From Candidatus Omnitrophota bacterium (GTDB taxonomy: Bacteria; Omnitrophota; Gorgyraeia; Zapsychrales; Zapsychraceae), in NCBI GenBank assembly GCA_018812705.1, contig JAHJCZ010000145.1:1-37284 (forward strand): 37,284 nucleotides of DNA, in the 5' to 3' direction. This document shows positions 1-8,389 of the stretch, piece by piece (the first letter of the stretch is position 1; the number at the start of each line of letters is the position of its first letter). The notes under the pieces were generated by a model that was not told the origin of the DNA, made no database searches, and worked only from the letters and a program-made list of their open reading frames with translations. The translations under genes and the position numbers were made by a program.

Positions 1-33
1 ACTTTATTTTCCTATTAAATTAAAAAAATATTA

Positions 34-1677
34 ATGCGAATTACATTTGTAGGCTTAGGCTGGGAACAATTAGGGATAGGATTACTTTCTGCTCTTGCAA
101 AAGAGGAAGGGCATACTGTTGATCTTGCTTTCAGCAGCGCGCTTTTTAATGATAGATATAATTTCAATATCTCTGCCCTTGCATCCCTTTTAAATGACAA
201 GAAAGATGTCCTCACTGCAATAAAGAAACAAAGACCTGATGTGATCGCATTTTCTCCCATCACAAGCACTTACCAATGGATGCTGGATATAGCAAAAGAA
301 TCAAAGTTGTTCTTTCCGAACATTAAGATCATTTTTGGCGGAGTTCATGCTTCAATTCTTCAGGAAAAAGTCCTTTTGAACGATCATATAGATTATGTAT
401 GTATAGGTGAGGGTGATGTTGCATTTATTGAAATACTTAGAAGCATTGAAATGAAGGCCTACCAGAATCCTATTGTAAACACTTTATATAGGTCTCATGG
501 CCGCGGAGATATTATTAGAGGTGCCCAACAAGCCTTTATCCAAGACCTGGATAATCTGCCGATATTCGATAAGATCATTTGGGAAGAGCATATGCGCCTT
601 TCAGATATATATTTTACGATGGCATCACGTGGCTGCCCTTTCCATTGCACATATTGCTTTAATAGCTTCTTTGCCAATCTTTCAGATTGCAAACCAGGCA
701 AATATGTCCGTCACAGAAGCGTGGAGCATGTTATCTACGAGCTTAAAATAGCAAAGGCGAGGTACTCTCCTAAAATAATAGAATTCGAAGACGATGTCTT
801 TACTATAAACAAAAAATGGTTAAAAAATTTTCTTTTCCATTACAAGAAAGAAATAAACATTCCATTTCAATGTCTTTCTCATCCCACATGCATTGATGAG
901 GAAATTGTTATATGGCTTAAAGAAGCAGGGTGCAGTTATGTTCAGCTTGGAATTCAATCTATGGATGAAAATTATAAGAAGAATGTGATCAAGCGTTATG
1001 ACAAAAATATACATGTTGAAAGAGCTTTGCTTGCAATGCAAAAGCACGGGATACTGCCAAAGGTCGATCATATGTTCGGGCTTCCAAATGAACCTTTAAG
1101 CGCACAAGAAACTGCAAGAGAGCTTTACACAAAGCTTACTCCCTATAGAATACAGACCTTCTGGACCAATTTCTTTCCCGGCACGGAAATGACATTGCAA
1201 GCACTTGCTGACAAAACTATTAGCCCGGAAGAATTTGACAGAATAAACGAAGGGCGCTCCTCTGATTTTTATAGAAAATCAAGAATAGAGGACCCAAAGA
1301 AACTGAAGGCATATAAAGCTTATGAGCTGATCTTTAAATTGCTTCCGATCATACCAAAAGAATATCGGCGCAAGCTTACACCCAAATTATTTTTAATATT
1401 GCCGCTCTGGGCATGTTCCTCTATCACTTTTTTCATAGATGTGGTAGTTGGCTTAACAACAAAAAATCCAGATCATATTGCATATGCAAGATATTATCAA
1501 TATCACATTGCAAAATTTGTTTTAAACAAACTTAATATTAAAGTTCCTGGGGCTACAAAAATATTGGATTCAAAACCCTTTGATCTGAATTTCAGAGAAC
1601 AAGTTAACATCGAGACAAACAAAACAACTTGTCTAAGAAATGATACATCAATATCAAACATAGAAATTCTTAAATAA
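34..1677 (+). CDS. B12-binding-domain radical SAM protein
   Basis: This 547-residue protein has the layout of cobalamin-dependent radical SAM enzymes. The N-terminal 150 residues look like the Rossmann-type B12-binding domain (early GWEQLGIGLLSALAKEEGH, then an IIFGGVHAS strand-turn and YVCIGEGD). The radical SAM core follows, with the [4Fe-4S]-binding CxxxCxxC motif C201-C205-C208 in SRGCPFHCTYCF. A SAM-binding strand is seen in QLGIQSMDE. The classic B12 DxHxxG histidine is not evident, so cobalamin binding is inferred from layout alone. Relatives act in methylations and in lipid, hopanoid or antibiotic tailoring; the substrate cannot be read here. The C-terminal 150 residues contain a hydrophobic stretch (LFLILPLWACSSITFFIDVVVG) that could touch a membrane. 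No clear Shine-Dalgarno site precedes the ATG, and an upstream partner may lie outside the window. The exported-protein gene follows after 21 nt. Confidence 0.88.
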   Translation: MRITFVGLGWEQLGIGLLSALAKEEGHTVDLAFSSALFNDRYNFNISALASLLNDKKDVLTAIKKQRPDVIAFSPITSTYQWMLDIAKESKLFFPNIKIIFGGVHASILQEKVLLNDHIDYVCIGEGDVAFIEILRSIEMKAYQNPIVNTLYRSHGRGDIIRGAQQAFIQDLDNLPIFDKIIWEEHMRLSDIYFTMASRGCPFHCTYCFNSFFANLSDCKPGKYVRHRSVEHVIYELKIAKARYSPKIIEFEDDVFTINKKWLKNFLFHYKKEINIPFQCLSHPTCIDEEIVIWLKEAGCSYVQLGIQSMDENYKKNVIKRYDKNIHVERALLAMQKHGILPKVDHMFGLPNEPLSAQETARELYTKLTPYRIQTFWTNFFPGTEMTLQALADKTISPEEFDRINEGRSSDFYRKSRIEDPKKLKAYKAYELIFKLLPIIPKEYRRKLTPKLFLILPLWACSSITFFIDVVVGLTTKNPDHIAYARYYQYHIAKFVLNKLNIKVPGATKILDSKPFDLNFREQVNIETNKTTCLRNDTSISNIEILK

Positions 1678-1698
1678 TACTTTTAAAGGAGAGTTTAC

Positions 1699-2244
1699 AT
1701 GAAAAGATCTATTACTTTAACCATTTCAACTCTTTCATTGTTCTTATTGTTAGCAAACAATTCACACGCTATCAAAGCAGGGACTTACTCAAGGCTTTTC
1801 TCTAATGGCGCCTTTAGCGTAATCCCGCCAGTTGGATTTGGAAATATTAAAAGGATCCCGAACGGTGCAGAGTTCTGGAACAATAAAGATAAACTTTCCT
1901 TTTCAATTACATATGTAGATTATAAGGATCTTTCTTCTCAATTCAGTGATGAACAATTAATGCAAAGATTTCAAAGTTCAAATTTCTATAATGGTTTTAA
2001 GCATGGATTCAACAGTGTCAGCACAAGATCAATTTCTGAACATAAGCTCAATACTATGAACGGGACCGAAGTTCTTGAATTTAAAGCAATAGACCCTTCT
2101 GGAAAAACAAACCCAATAAGATCGATCCTTTTTTATAGGAATGGCATTGAGATCAAGATCACCATGGGCGCTTCATCTTTATCTGACCTAGCTTCCCATG
2201 ATGAATTATTCTTAAAGCTGATATCAACGATTAATACTAATTAG
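1699..2244 (+). CDS. exported hypothetical protein, PsbP/DUF1795-like
   Basis: A 181-residue protein with a clear Sec signal peptide: MKR, a hydrophobic core, then an ANNSHA cleavage region near residue 24. The ATG has a strong Shine-Dalgarno site (AAAGGAGA, 1685-1692). The mature part has the feel of a small alpha/beta domain of the PsbP/DUF1795 kind (FSVIPPVGFGNI at the start, then alternating strands, and a C-terminal helix ending KLISTINTN), but I cannot assign a family firmly. It lies 21 nt downstream of the radical SAM gene and is probably co-transcribed. Its location should be periplasmic. Function unknown. Confidence 0.72.
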   Translation: MKRSITLTISTLSLFLLLANNSHAIKAGTYSRLFSNGAFSVIPPVGFGNIKRIPNGAEFWNNKDKLSFSITYVDYKDLSSQFSDEQLMQRFQSSNFYNGFKHGFNSVSTRSISEHKLNTMNGTEVLEFKAIDPSGKTNPIRSILFYRNGIEIKITMGASSLSDLASHDELFLKLISTINTN

Positions 2245-2355
2245 GCTAAGAGCCACAAACACACTACTGCCAGTCGGCAGAGAGGATGCAGGTTTCCTTT
2301 GCCAGAGCAAATATTTGGCCGCTTTTGTTCAATTAAAATAATTATAAATTCGCTC

Positions 2356-2384
2356 TTTACATATCAATAAAAATCTGGTATAAA
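2356..2384 (+). promoter_or_regulatory. sigma-70-type promoter of the tRNA cluster
   Basis: TTTACA (2356-2361), a 17-nt spacer, and TATAAA (2379-2384) match the housekeeping -35/-10 consensus well. The expected transcription start near 2391 lies about 23 nt before tRNA-Thr. The rest of the gap after the exported-protein gene holds only a short CTGCC/GGCAG hairpin at 2268-2281 with no T-tract. Confidence 0.6.
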
Positions 2385-2413
2385 AAAGTCTCTTTGGAGC
2401 TAATAATTTTGTT

Positions 2414-2489
2414 GCTGGCGTAGCTCAGCTGGTAGAGCAGCTGATTTGTAATCAGCGGGTCGGGGGTTCGATCCCTCTCGCCAGCTCCA
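2414..2489 (+). tRNA. tRNA-Thr(UGU)
   Basis: Full cloverleaf: acceptor GCTGGCG (2414-2420) pairs with CGCCAGC (2479-2485), D arm GCTC...GAGC, anticodon stem GCTGA/TCAGC with loop TTTGTAA giving anticodon TGT, and a GTTCGAT T-loop. Discriminator T2486 is followed by an encoded CCA (2487-2489), unlike the other three tRNAs in the window. It is the first gene of a Thr-Tyr-Gly cluster. Confidence 0.96.
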
Positions 2490-2493
2490 TTTA

Positions 2494-2558
2494 AAGTGGT
2501 AAGCCGTAAGACGTTTTTAAGAAATTCATCGTTTCTTAATTCTTACGTCTTACCACTT
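2494..2558 (+). repeat. nested palindrome between tRNA genes
   Basis: An 18-nt arm beginning AAGTGGTAAG (2494-2511) pairs with 2541-2558 at 17 of 18 positions. Inside it, TTAAGAAA (2517-2524) pairs perfectly with TTTCTTAA (2532-2539) around a 7-nt loop. The whole 65-nt unit fills the space between tRNA-Thr and tRNA-Tyr. It has no T-tract, so it is not an ordinary terminator. It may be a processing signal or a dispersed palindromic repeat like those at 12408-12699. Confidence 0.7.
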
Positions 2559-2572
2559 AATTCTAAAAATTA

Positions 2573-2655
2573 GGGTAGGTACTCAAGTGGTCAACGAGAT
2601 CAGACTGTAAATCTGATGCGCTTGCGCTTCGCAGGTTCGAATCCTGCCCTGCCCA
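2573..2655 (+). tRNA. tRNA-Tyr(GUA)
   Basis: Class II tRNA with a long variable arm. Acceptor GGGTAGG (2573-2579) pairs with CCTGCCC (2648-2654), the anticodon stem TCAGA/TCTGA carries loop CTGTAAA (anticodon GTA), and the T arm is GCAGG-TTCGAAT-CCTGC. The discriminator is A2655 and no CCA is encoded. Confidence 0.95.
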
Positions 2656-2676
2656 TTAAATAACAATAAATAATCT

Positions 2677-2747
2677 GCGGGCGTAGTTCAGTGGTAGAAC
2701 ACAAGCCTTCCAAGCTTGATACGTGAGTTCGATTCTCATCGCCCGCT
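2677..2747 (+). tRNA. tRNA-Gly(UCC)
   Basis: Acceptor GCGGGCG (2677-2683) pairs with CGCCCGC (2740-2746), anticodon stem CAAGC/GCTTG carries loop CTTCCAA (anticodon TCC), discriminator T2747, no encoded CCA. Thr-Tyr-Gly is the start of the tRNA block that precedes tuf in many bacteria; here a glycosyltransferase follows instead. Confidence 0.95.
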
Positions 2748-2779
2748 TTTCTTCTAATCATAAAGAAAGCCAACCAAAT

Positions 2780-3484
2780 ATGAAAGTCACCCTATTAGTT
2801 CCAACTTTAAATGAAATAGACGGAATGAAGACTGTAATGCCCAAAGTTAGCAAAGACTGGGTTCACCAAATCCTTGTAATTGATGGTCAATCAACCGATG
2901 GAACTGTAGAATACGCAAAAGAGCAGGGATATGATGTTGTAATTCAACAAAAAAAAGGAATGCGAAACGCGTACATGGAAGCATTGCCGCATGTTACCGG
3001 TGACGTTATCCTTACTTTCAGCCCTGACGGAAACTCCATACCTGAATTAATACCTGAATGCATAAAGAAATATGAAGAAGGTTATGACATGGTCATCGTT
3101 TCCCGTTATGCCAAAGGTGCTAAAAGTTATGACGATGATGCTATCACAGCTTTTGGCAACAAGCTTTTTACAACTTCCATTAGTTTATTACACGGCTTTC
3201 ACTATACAGATGCGATGGTTATTTACCGTATTTACAGCACAAAATTGATCCAAGAACTTGACTTAGATAAAGACGAGAGCTACGAAACTGAAGAAAAACT
3301 ATTTGGAACAAATATTAGCTGGGAACCATTATTATCCATAAGAGCTGCAAAACGTGGATTAAAAATTGCCGAGATCCCAGGAGATGAACCCGCAAGAGAT
3401 GGAGGAGAGCGCAAGCTACAAGTCCTTCGCTGGGGTGCAGCATACATGTATCAAAACATTAGAGAGATTTTCGTTTGGAAATAA
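2780..3484 (+). CDS. GT2 family glycosyltransferase (polyprenyl-phosphate type)
   Basis: A 234-residue GT-A fold enzyme. The N-terminus (VTLLVPTLNEIDGM), the nucleotide-binding strand ILVIDGQSTDGT and the DxD-like site in TFSPDGNS match dolichol-phosphate mannosyltransferase-like GT2 proteins. MVIVSRYAKGAKSYDDD and the later YETEEKLF...WEPLLSIRAAKRG segment fit the acceptor half. It is soluble, with no C-terminal membrane helices. The expected role is moving a sugar from a nucleotide donor to a lipid carrier or envelope glycan. I start at ATG 2780 because the in-frame extension to 2723 would run into tRNA-Gly. The Shine-Dalgarno site is weak. Confidence 0.85.
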   Translation: MKVTLLVPTLNEIDGMKTVMPKVSKDWVHQILVIDGQSTDGTVEYAKEQGYDVVIQQKKGMRNAYMEALPHVTGDVILTFSPDGNSIPELIPECIKKYEEGYDMVIVSRYAKGAKSYDDDAITAFGNKLFTTSISLLHGFHYTDAMVIYRIYSTKLIQELDLDKDESYETEEKLFGTNISWEPLLSIRAAKRGLKIAEIPGDEPARDGGERKLQVLRWGAAYMYQNIREIFVWK

Positions 3485-3577
3485 TGTTCTCAATATGTCT
3501 TCCAGTAAGAACATAATTCCCGAGCATCAGGCATCCCGACTTATGCGCAAGGATGTCTTCCGAGGAAGTAACATACA

Positions 3578-4588
3578 ATGGCAAAAGAAATAAAAAACAT
3601 TTCCGTTATTGGAGACGGGGGATGGGGAACAACGCTTGCCATTCACCTTTCCAAAAATAATTATAATGTCACCCTTTGGGGACCATTCCCTCAATATCTA
3701 CAGCAGATCAGAAAAAACAATTATAATAGAAAATTCTTACCAGGCATCAGGATACCTCAAGAAATAAAGATAGTTGATAATTTAAAAACTGCAATTGATT
3801 CAGCTGACCTAATAGTTTTTGCAATGCCTTCAAAGTATACTCTTAGCACTGTAAAAAAGATAAAAAGTACAAAAGTCAATCTATCTGACAAAATGATCTT
3901 GAGCGTCACAAAAGGCATTGACACAAAAAAGCTTCTTAGAATATCAGAGATCATTCATAGCGAATTAGGAAAAGATCTTTCTGTTTCTGTTCTTTCTGGA
4001 CCAACTATAGCAATGGAAATAGCTAAAGAATTGCCTTCCACAGCAGTCATTGCTTCAAAGGATCTAAAAACTGCAAAGAAACTACAAAACATATTCAATT
4101 CACCTAACTTTAGAATTTATTCAAGCACAGATATTATAGGCGTTGAAATTGGCGGCAGCATTAAAAACATAATCGCTCTAGCCTGTGGTGTATGCGATGG
4201 TTTAGGATTCGGGTCAAACACAAAAGCAGCAATACTTACACGCGGTCTTGCAGAAATGTCTAGATTAGGCAAGAACCTTGGTGCTAAAGAAAAAACATTC
4301 CCTGGTTTGAGTGGATTGGGAGACCTGGTCACTACGTGCGTGAGCCCTCAAAGTCGCAATCGCAGCGTTGGGGAAAAGTTAGGACAGGGAAGGCAGATAG
4401 ATCAAATACTAGGTTCTATGGACATGGTTGCTGAAGGAGTAGATACTGTAAAGGCCGTATACAAGCTTAGCCAAAAATTGGGCATTTCTATGCCAATAAC
4501 CAAAGAAGTTTACAACATAATCTATAAGAATAAATCCCCTCAAAAAGCCGTATCCGATTTAATGCTTCGAAAGACCAAATCGGAGTAA
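3578..4588 (+). CDS. gpsA: glycerol-3-phosphate dehydrogenase [NAD(P)+]
   Basis: GpsA reduces dihydroxyacetone phosphate to sn-glycerol-3-phosphate, the backbone for phospholipids, in the cytosol. At 336 residues it has the standard length. The N-terminal dinucleotide-binding loop is GDGGWGTTLA (residues 12-21). The catalytic lysine is K196 in GGSIKNIIALACG, followed by the family segment GLGFGSNTKAAILTRGLAEM and FPGLSGLGDLVTTC. A GAGGAAG Shine-Dalgarno site (3562-3568) precedes the ATG. It stands 93 nt after the GT2 gene, which may be co-transcribed. Confidence 0.96.
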   Translation: MAKEIKNISVIGDGGWGTTLAIHLSKNNYNVTLWGPFPQYLQQIRKNNYNRKFLPGIRIPQEIKIVDNLKTAIDSADLIVFAMPSKYTLSTVKKIKSTKVNLSDKMILSVTKGIDTKKLLRISEIIHSELGKDLSVSVLSGPTIAMEIAKELPSTAVIASKDLKTAKKLQNIFNSPNFRIYSSTDIIGVEIGGSIKNIIALACGVCDGLGFGSNTKAAILTRGLAEMSRLGKNLGAKEKTFPGLSGLGDLVTTCVSPQSRNRSVGEKLGQGRQIDQILGSMDMVAEGVDTVKAVYKLSQKLGISMPITKEVYNIIYKNKSPQKAVSDLMLRKTKSE

Positions 4589-4888
4589 GGATGTTTAATC
4601 CCCAAGAAAATATCGAAAATTCAACGATTTTTCTCGAACAAAAACACCCGTAAAATATTATTTTCTCAAACGAAAGTATTCGTCAACTATTGTTTCCATG
4701 AAAAAGAATCACCGCGAATTGAATGAACTTATTCGTCAAAAATTCCAATATCAATTTATTTTTTATTTGCATCCCAAAAAGAATATTGTATAATTATGCC
4801 TTGTTTATCTCATTATAATGTAATAGTATGCTATATAGAGTTGGCACTAATAATATGATTATTATTATGTAGCTCTTCACCATATAAA
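4589..4888. other. 300-nt intergenic region upstream of tRNA-Pro
   Basis: I see no convincing gene here. The longest ATG-started frame on the plus strand (4698-4793) is 31 codons without a Shine-Dalgarno site. The nonamer ATTCGTCAA occurs twice in the same direction (4678-4686 and 4731-4739). A second promoter-like pair, TTGCAT (4767-4772), 16 nt, TATAAT (4789-4794), lies upstream of the better placed one at 4841. Confidence 0.45.
4841..4868 (+). promoter_or_regulatory. putative promoter of tRNA-Pro/PilZ/threonine operon
   Basis: TTGGCA (4841-4846), 16-nt spacer, TATTAT (4863-4868); transcription would start about 14 nt before tRNA-Pro. The TTGGCAC string is not a sigma-54 site because no GC doublet follows at the required spacing. 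Confidence 0.4.
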
Positions 4889-4962
4889 CGGAGCGTAGCG
4901 CAGTTGGCTAGCGCACTTGTATGGGGTACAAGAGGTCGCAGGTTCAAGCCCTGCCGCTCCGA
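4889..4962 (+). tRNA. tRNA-Pro(GGG)
   Basis: Acceptor CGGAGCG (4889-4895) pairs with CGCTCCG (4955-4961); D arm GCGC...GCGC; anticodon stem CTTGT/ACAAG with loop ATGGGGT places GGG at positions 34-36 and G at 37, as expected for proline tRNAs. Discriminator A4962, no encoded CCA. The PilZ gene starts 54 nt downstream, so the tRNA may be cut from a longer operon transcript. Confidence 0.95.
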
Positions 4963-5016
4963 TTCTCGTGCCCTGATATATTAAAAATATTTTTACCATA
5001 TAAGAAAGGAATCTGT

Positions 5017-5415
5017 ATGGTTTATAATCCATCTAACATCCCGAGTGGAAACAGTTTTGAAGAGCGTAGGCGATATAAAAGGATAAACAAGAATTTTATT
5101 CTTTCTTATTTTATTAAGAATCTTCCTGAAAAAAGATTCGAGATAACACAGCTAAAAAATATCAGTTTAGGAGGAATGTGCTTTATTACCTCTCAAGCAT
5201 TTGAACCAGGAACAGAAATGGGTATCGAGCTTAAAACCCCATACATGTCTGACGTAACATATCTAGAAGGCAGGATCCTGCAATCACATGTAAAAGTAAA
5301 GAACATGATATATGAAACAAGATTTGAATTTGAGCATATTCAACCGCAAGCAGAATTCTTGATCTCCAAGCTTATAGAATTCTTTATGAAAGAAGAAAAG
5401 AACAGAAATGAATAA
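5017..5415 (+). CDS. PilZ domain protein (putative c-di-GMP receptor)
   Basis: A 132-residue single PilZ domain. Both c-di-GMP-binding signatures are present: RxxxR (R18 to R22 in ERRRYKR) and NxSxxG (N48, S50, G53 in NISLGG). PilZ proteins bind cyclic di-GMP and change the activity of a partner. The start at ATG 5017 has an AAGAAAGGA Shine-Dalgarno site (5002-5010); a longer frame would begin inside tRNA-Pro. The last 8 nt overlap the hom start, so it is the first cistron of the amino acid operon, an odd placement for a second-messenger receptor. Its target cannot be inferred from the sequence. Confidence 0.85.
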   Translation: MVYNPSNIPSGNSFEERRRYKRINKNFILSYFIKNLPEKRFEITQLKNISLGGMCFITSQAFEPGTEMGIELKTPYMSDVTYLEGRILQSHVKVKNMIYETRFEFEHIQPQAEFLISKLIEFFMKEEKNRNE

Positions 5416-6700
5416 GATCAACATTGGATTAATTGGTTTTGGAACAGTTGGTTCGGGCGTGGTTGAGCTCCTCCAGAAAAGGAAAGTTTTCATAAAAAAC
5501 AGGTTCGACTCAGAATTTGTTATAAAAACGATCTGCGACCTAGACATTAAAAAAAGAGACACTAGGGGCCTTAAGAATACACAGCTTACTACAAAGATCG
5601 ATGATGTTGTCAATGATAAGGATATTGATGTTGTGGTTGAGCTTATTGGCGGATTGTCCCCGGCTAAAGATATCGTGGTTAATTCCTTAAAAAGCGGAAA
5701 ACATGTAGTTACAGCAAACAAAGCTTTGATATCGAACTACGGCAAAGAACTATTCAAAATAGCGCAAGAGAACAAATGTCATCTTTACTTTGAATCATCG
5801 GTTGGAGCAGGAATACCAATTATAAAAAGCATTACAGAGGGCATCGTCGGAAATAAATTTAAAGCTATTTATGGGATAATCAACGGGACCTGCAACTTTA
5901 TTCTTTCAGAAATGTCAGAAAAGAATTGTTCATTTGAAGATGCTCTTAAAGAAGCGCAGAGACTAGGCTATGCTGAAAGCGATCCTACTTTAGATATAAA
6001 CGGAATGGATTCTGCTCATAAACTTGCGATCTTAGCTCAACTGACTTTTGGGAAATTCCTCAAAGTAAAGGATATTTATACTGAAGGCATTACACAAATA
6101 TCTCATGATGATATTGAATATGCAAAAAGCCTTAATCTAACGATAAAGCTTCTTGCTATTGCAAAGAAAACGAACAACAAAATTGAAGCTCGTGTTCATC
6201 CCACATTAATATCAAAGAATCACCCATTAGCTTCGATCAATTCCGTTTACAATGCAGTATATCTTGATGCAGATCCTCTAGGAAAAATACTTCTTTCTGG
6301 CGAGGGCGCTGGAAAAATGGCAGCGGCTTCAGGCGTGATCAGCGATCTTATCAATTTTGCATCAAAGGGGGCTGACAGGAAACTGATTTGCAACCTTTAT
6401 GATGAGAACACAAAGCTAAGCTTAGGAAATATTGACGATGTTGAAACAAAATTCTATATTAGATTTTTAGCCGCCGACAAGCCAGGAGTATTATCAAAGA
6501 TATCCGGGATACTTGGAAAGCAGGGAATAAGCATAAACTCCCTTACTCAAAAAGCTCATAACAAAACAGCTGCTGTTCCTGTAGTGATGCTAACTGATTA
6601 CACTACTGAGAAAAAATTGCGCACTGCATTAAATGCGATCAAAAAACTTCCTGCGATAAAGGGCACTCCAGTTGCCATTAGAATGGAGAAATTGTGGTAA
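5408..6700 (+). CDS. hom: homoserine dehydrogenase
   Basis: This enzyme reduces aspartate semialdehyde to homoserine, the branch point to threonine and methionine. The 430 residues comprise an N-terminal NAD(P)-binding domain (GFGTVG, residues 10-15), the catalytic domain ([10 protein letters not shown]; the long family signature around [19 protein letters not shown]) and a C-terminal ACT domain from about residue 350 ([21 protein letters not shown]), expected to mediate threonine feedback. It overlaps the PilZ gene by 8 nt and thrC by 7 nt, which suggests translational coupling. Confidence 0.96.
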   Translation: MNKINIGLIGFGTVGSGVVELLQKRKVFIKNRFDSEFVIKTICDLDIKKRDTRGLKNTQLTTKIDDVVNDKDIDVVVELIGGLSPAKDIVVNSLKSGKHVVTANKALISNYGKELFKIAQENKCHLYFESSVGAGIPIIKSITEGIVGNKFKAIYGIINGTCNFILSEMSEKNCSFEDALKEAQRLGYAESDPTLDINGMDSAHKLAILAQLTFGKFLKVKDIYTEGITQISHDDIEYAKSLNLTIKLLAIAKKTNNKIEARVHPTLISKNHPLASINSVYNAVYLDADPLGKILLSGEGAGKMAAASGVISDLINFASKGADRKLICNLYDENTKLSLGNIDDVETKFYIRFLAADKPGVLSKISGILGKQGISINSLTQKAHNKTAAVPVVMLTDYTTEKKLRTALNAIKKLPAIKGTPVAIRMEKLW

Positions 6701-7749
6701 GCTGGAACGGTATAATCAACAAATATAGAGAATTCCTTCCTGTAAATGATAATACAGATATCGTTACTCTGAACGAAGGCAACACTCCTTTAATTCCTTC
6801 TGAATATTTATCAGGCATTATTGGCTTAAATGTTTTTTTAAAGTACGAGGGCTTGAATCCTACTGGCTCTTTCAAAGATCGCGGAATGACGATGGCGATC
6901 ACAAAAGCAAAAGAAGAAGGTGCTAAAGCGGTCATGTGCGCATCAACAGGGAACACTTCTGCCTCTGCAGCAGCATATTCTGCAAGGTCTTCCTTAAAGT
7001 GTATTGTGCTAATACCTGACGGGAACATAGCATTAGGAAAACTGGCGCAAGCCATTATACACAATGCGCAAGTAATAGCTATACAAGGCAACTTTGATGA
7101 TGCTTTAAATTTAGTTAAAGAAATTACATCAAAATATCCTATTGCTCTAGTGAATTCTTTAAATCCTTATCGAATAGAAGGACAGAAAACCGCTTCTTTT
7201 GAAATTTGCGATTCTCTTGGTGACGCGCCGGAATTCCATGCTATTCCTGTCGGAAATGCAGGAAATATCACCGCTTACTGGAAAGGTTACAAAGAATATA
7301 AAGAAGCAGGCAAGTCATCCAAATTACCTAAAATGCTTGGATTCCAAGCAGCTGGAGCCGCCCCGATCGTGAATGGCAGGATCGTTGAAAATCCTGAAAC
7401 GCTCGCAACAGCGATCAGGATCGGAAATCCTGCAAGTTGGAGATCTGCCGAAGCAGCGCGGGATGAGTCCGAAGGATTAATTGACTCTGTCACAGATGAT
7501 GAAATAATTGAAGCATATAAATTGCTGGCTCAAAAAGATGGAGTGTTTGTAGAACCTGCTTCTGCAGCATCGGTCGCAGGTATTATCAAACTTCAAAAAA
7601 GCGGTTACTTTAAAGACTTCTCAGGAAATATTGTCTGTACTTTAACCGGCCACGGATTAAAAGACCCGAACATTGCAATTAAAAACATCAAAGATCCGGT
7701 TAAATTGAAATCCGATCTAAAAACTATTCTCAATGAAATTGGTCTCTAA
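6694..7749 (+). CDS. thrC: threonine synthase
   Basis: A 351-residue PLP enzyme that converts O-phosphohomoserine to threonine. The Schiff-base lysine is K61 in [22 protein letters not shown] is the substrate-phosphate loop and [18 protein letters not shown] the PLP-phosphate loop. It starts at GTG 6694, inside the last codons of hom, with GGAGA (6685-6689) just upstream. The 3' end overlaps the coaB start by 17 nt. Its substrate requires a homoserine kinase, yet no GHMP-type thrB lies in the window; see apgM. Confidence 0.96.
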   Translation: MVSWNGIINKYREFLPVNDNTDIVTLNEGNTPLIPSEYLSGIIGLNVFLKYEGLNPTGSFKDRGMTMAITKAKEEGAKAVMCASTGNTSASAAAYSARSSLKCIVLIPDGNIALGKLAQAIIHNAQVIAIQGNFDDALNLVKEITSKYPIALVNSLNPYRIEGQKTASFEICDSLGDAPEFHAIPVGNAGNITAYWKGYKEYKEAGKSSKLPKMLGFQAAGAAPIVNGRIVENPETLATAIRIGNPASWRSAEAARDESEGLIDSVTDDEIIEAYKLLAQKDGVFVEPASAASVAGIIKLQKSGYFKDFSGNIVCTLTGHGLKDPNIAIKNIKDPVKLKSDLKTILNEIGL

Positions 7750-8389
7750 AAACTCAATTAAAAATAAAAAAGTACTGCTGACATGCGGACCAACCTGGAT
7801 CCCGGTTGATGACATGCGCATTATCAGCAATAGGTCTTCCGGCGAGATGGGCCAAACAATTGCTTTGAGCTTGGCTGAAAATGGGGCAAAAGTAACCTTA
7901 TTAGAAGGACCCGTCATTAAGCCGCTTGTAAGTAAAAATATAAAGGTCATCAAGTTCTCTTTTTTTGATGAGCTTTTAGAATTAATGCATCAGGAAATTA
8001 ACAAAAAATATGACATTATAATTCACGCAGCAGCTGTTTCTGATTATAAATGTAAAAAGAAGTTCAATATGAAGATCAGCTCCAAGCTGAAAGGCATTTC
8101 TCTAGAACTGATCCCAACTCAAAAAATAATCACGTTTATCAAAAAGAGCTGCCCGAAAACTTTTTTAGTCGGGTTTAAATTAGAATCAAAAATGAATGAA
8201 AAATTAGCTGTTACGAAGACGCGAGACCTCTTCACAAGATCAAAATGCGATCTCGTTATAGCCAACAGTATTAAAAGTGGAAAATATAATGGCTATATTG
8301 TAGACCCCAACAATAATTTTATAGCACACAAAACATCAAAAAAAGAAATCGCCAATGCGCTTATTAGCATATTAAAGGATAAGTTATGA
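7733..8389 (+). CDS. coaB: stand-alone phosphopantothenate--cysteine ligase domain (CoaB)
   Basis: This 218-residue protein matches only the C-terminal (CoaB) half of the usual bifunctional CoaBC/Dfp protein. The nucleotide-binding start is [19 protein letters not shown] followed by [28 protein letters not shown] and KCDLVIANS are the recognisable later CoaB motifs. CoaB couples 4'-phosphopantothenate to cysteine in coenzyme A synthesis. The flavin-dependent decarboxylase half (CoaC) is absent and not found elsewhere in the window. It overlaps thrC by 17 nt and apgM by 4 nt, so it is embedded in the threonine operon. A divergent paralogue with another role is possible. Confidence 0.85.
   Translation: MKLVSKNSIKNKKVLLTCGPTWIPVDDMRIISNRSSGEMGQTIALSLAENGAKVTLLEGPVIKPLVSKNIKVIKFSFFDELLELMHQEINKKYDIIIHAAAVSDYKCKKKFNMKISSKLKGISLELIPTQKIITFIKKSCPKTFLVGFKLESKMNEKLAVTKTRDLFTRSKCDLVIANSIKSGKYNGYIVDPNNNFIAHKTSKKEIANALISILKDKL

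Noticed and set aside
2723-2779. N-terminal extension of the GT2 gene
   Set aside because: It would overlap tRNA-Gly; ATG 2780 gives a normal GT2 start.
3495-3593. 32-codon frame between GT2 and gpsA
   Set aside because: No Shine-Dalgarno site, overlaps gpsA, no recognisable protein.
4698-4793. 31-codon plus-strand frame upstream of tRNA-Pro
   Set aside because: No ribosome site and no family resemblance; chance frame length.
4841-4860. Sigma-54 promoter from TTGGCAC
   Set aside because: No GC doublet at the -12 position with the required spacing.
4921-5016. N-terminal extension of the PilZ gene
   Set aside because: It starts inside tRNA-Pro; ATG 5017 has a good ribosome site.
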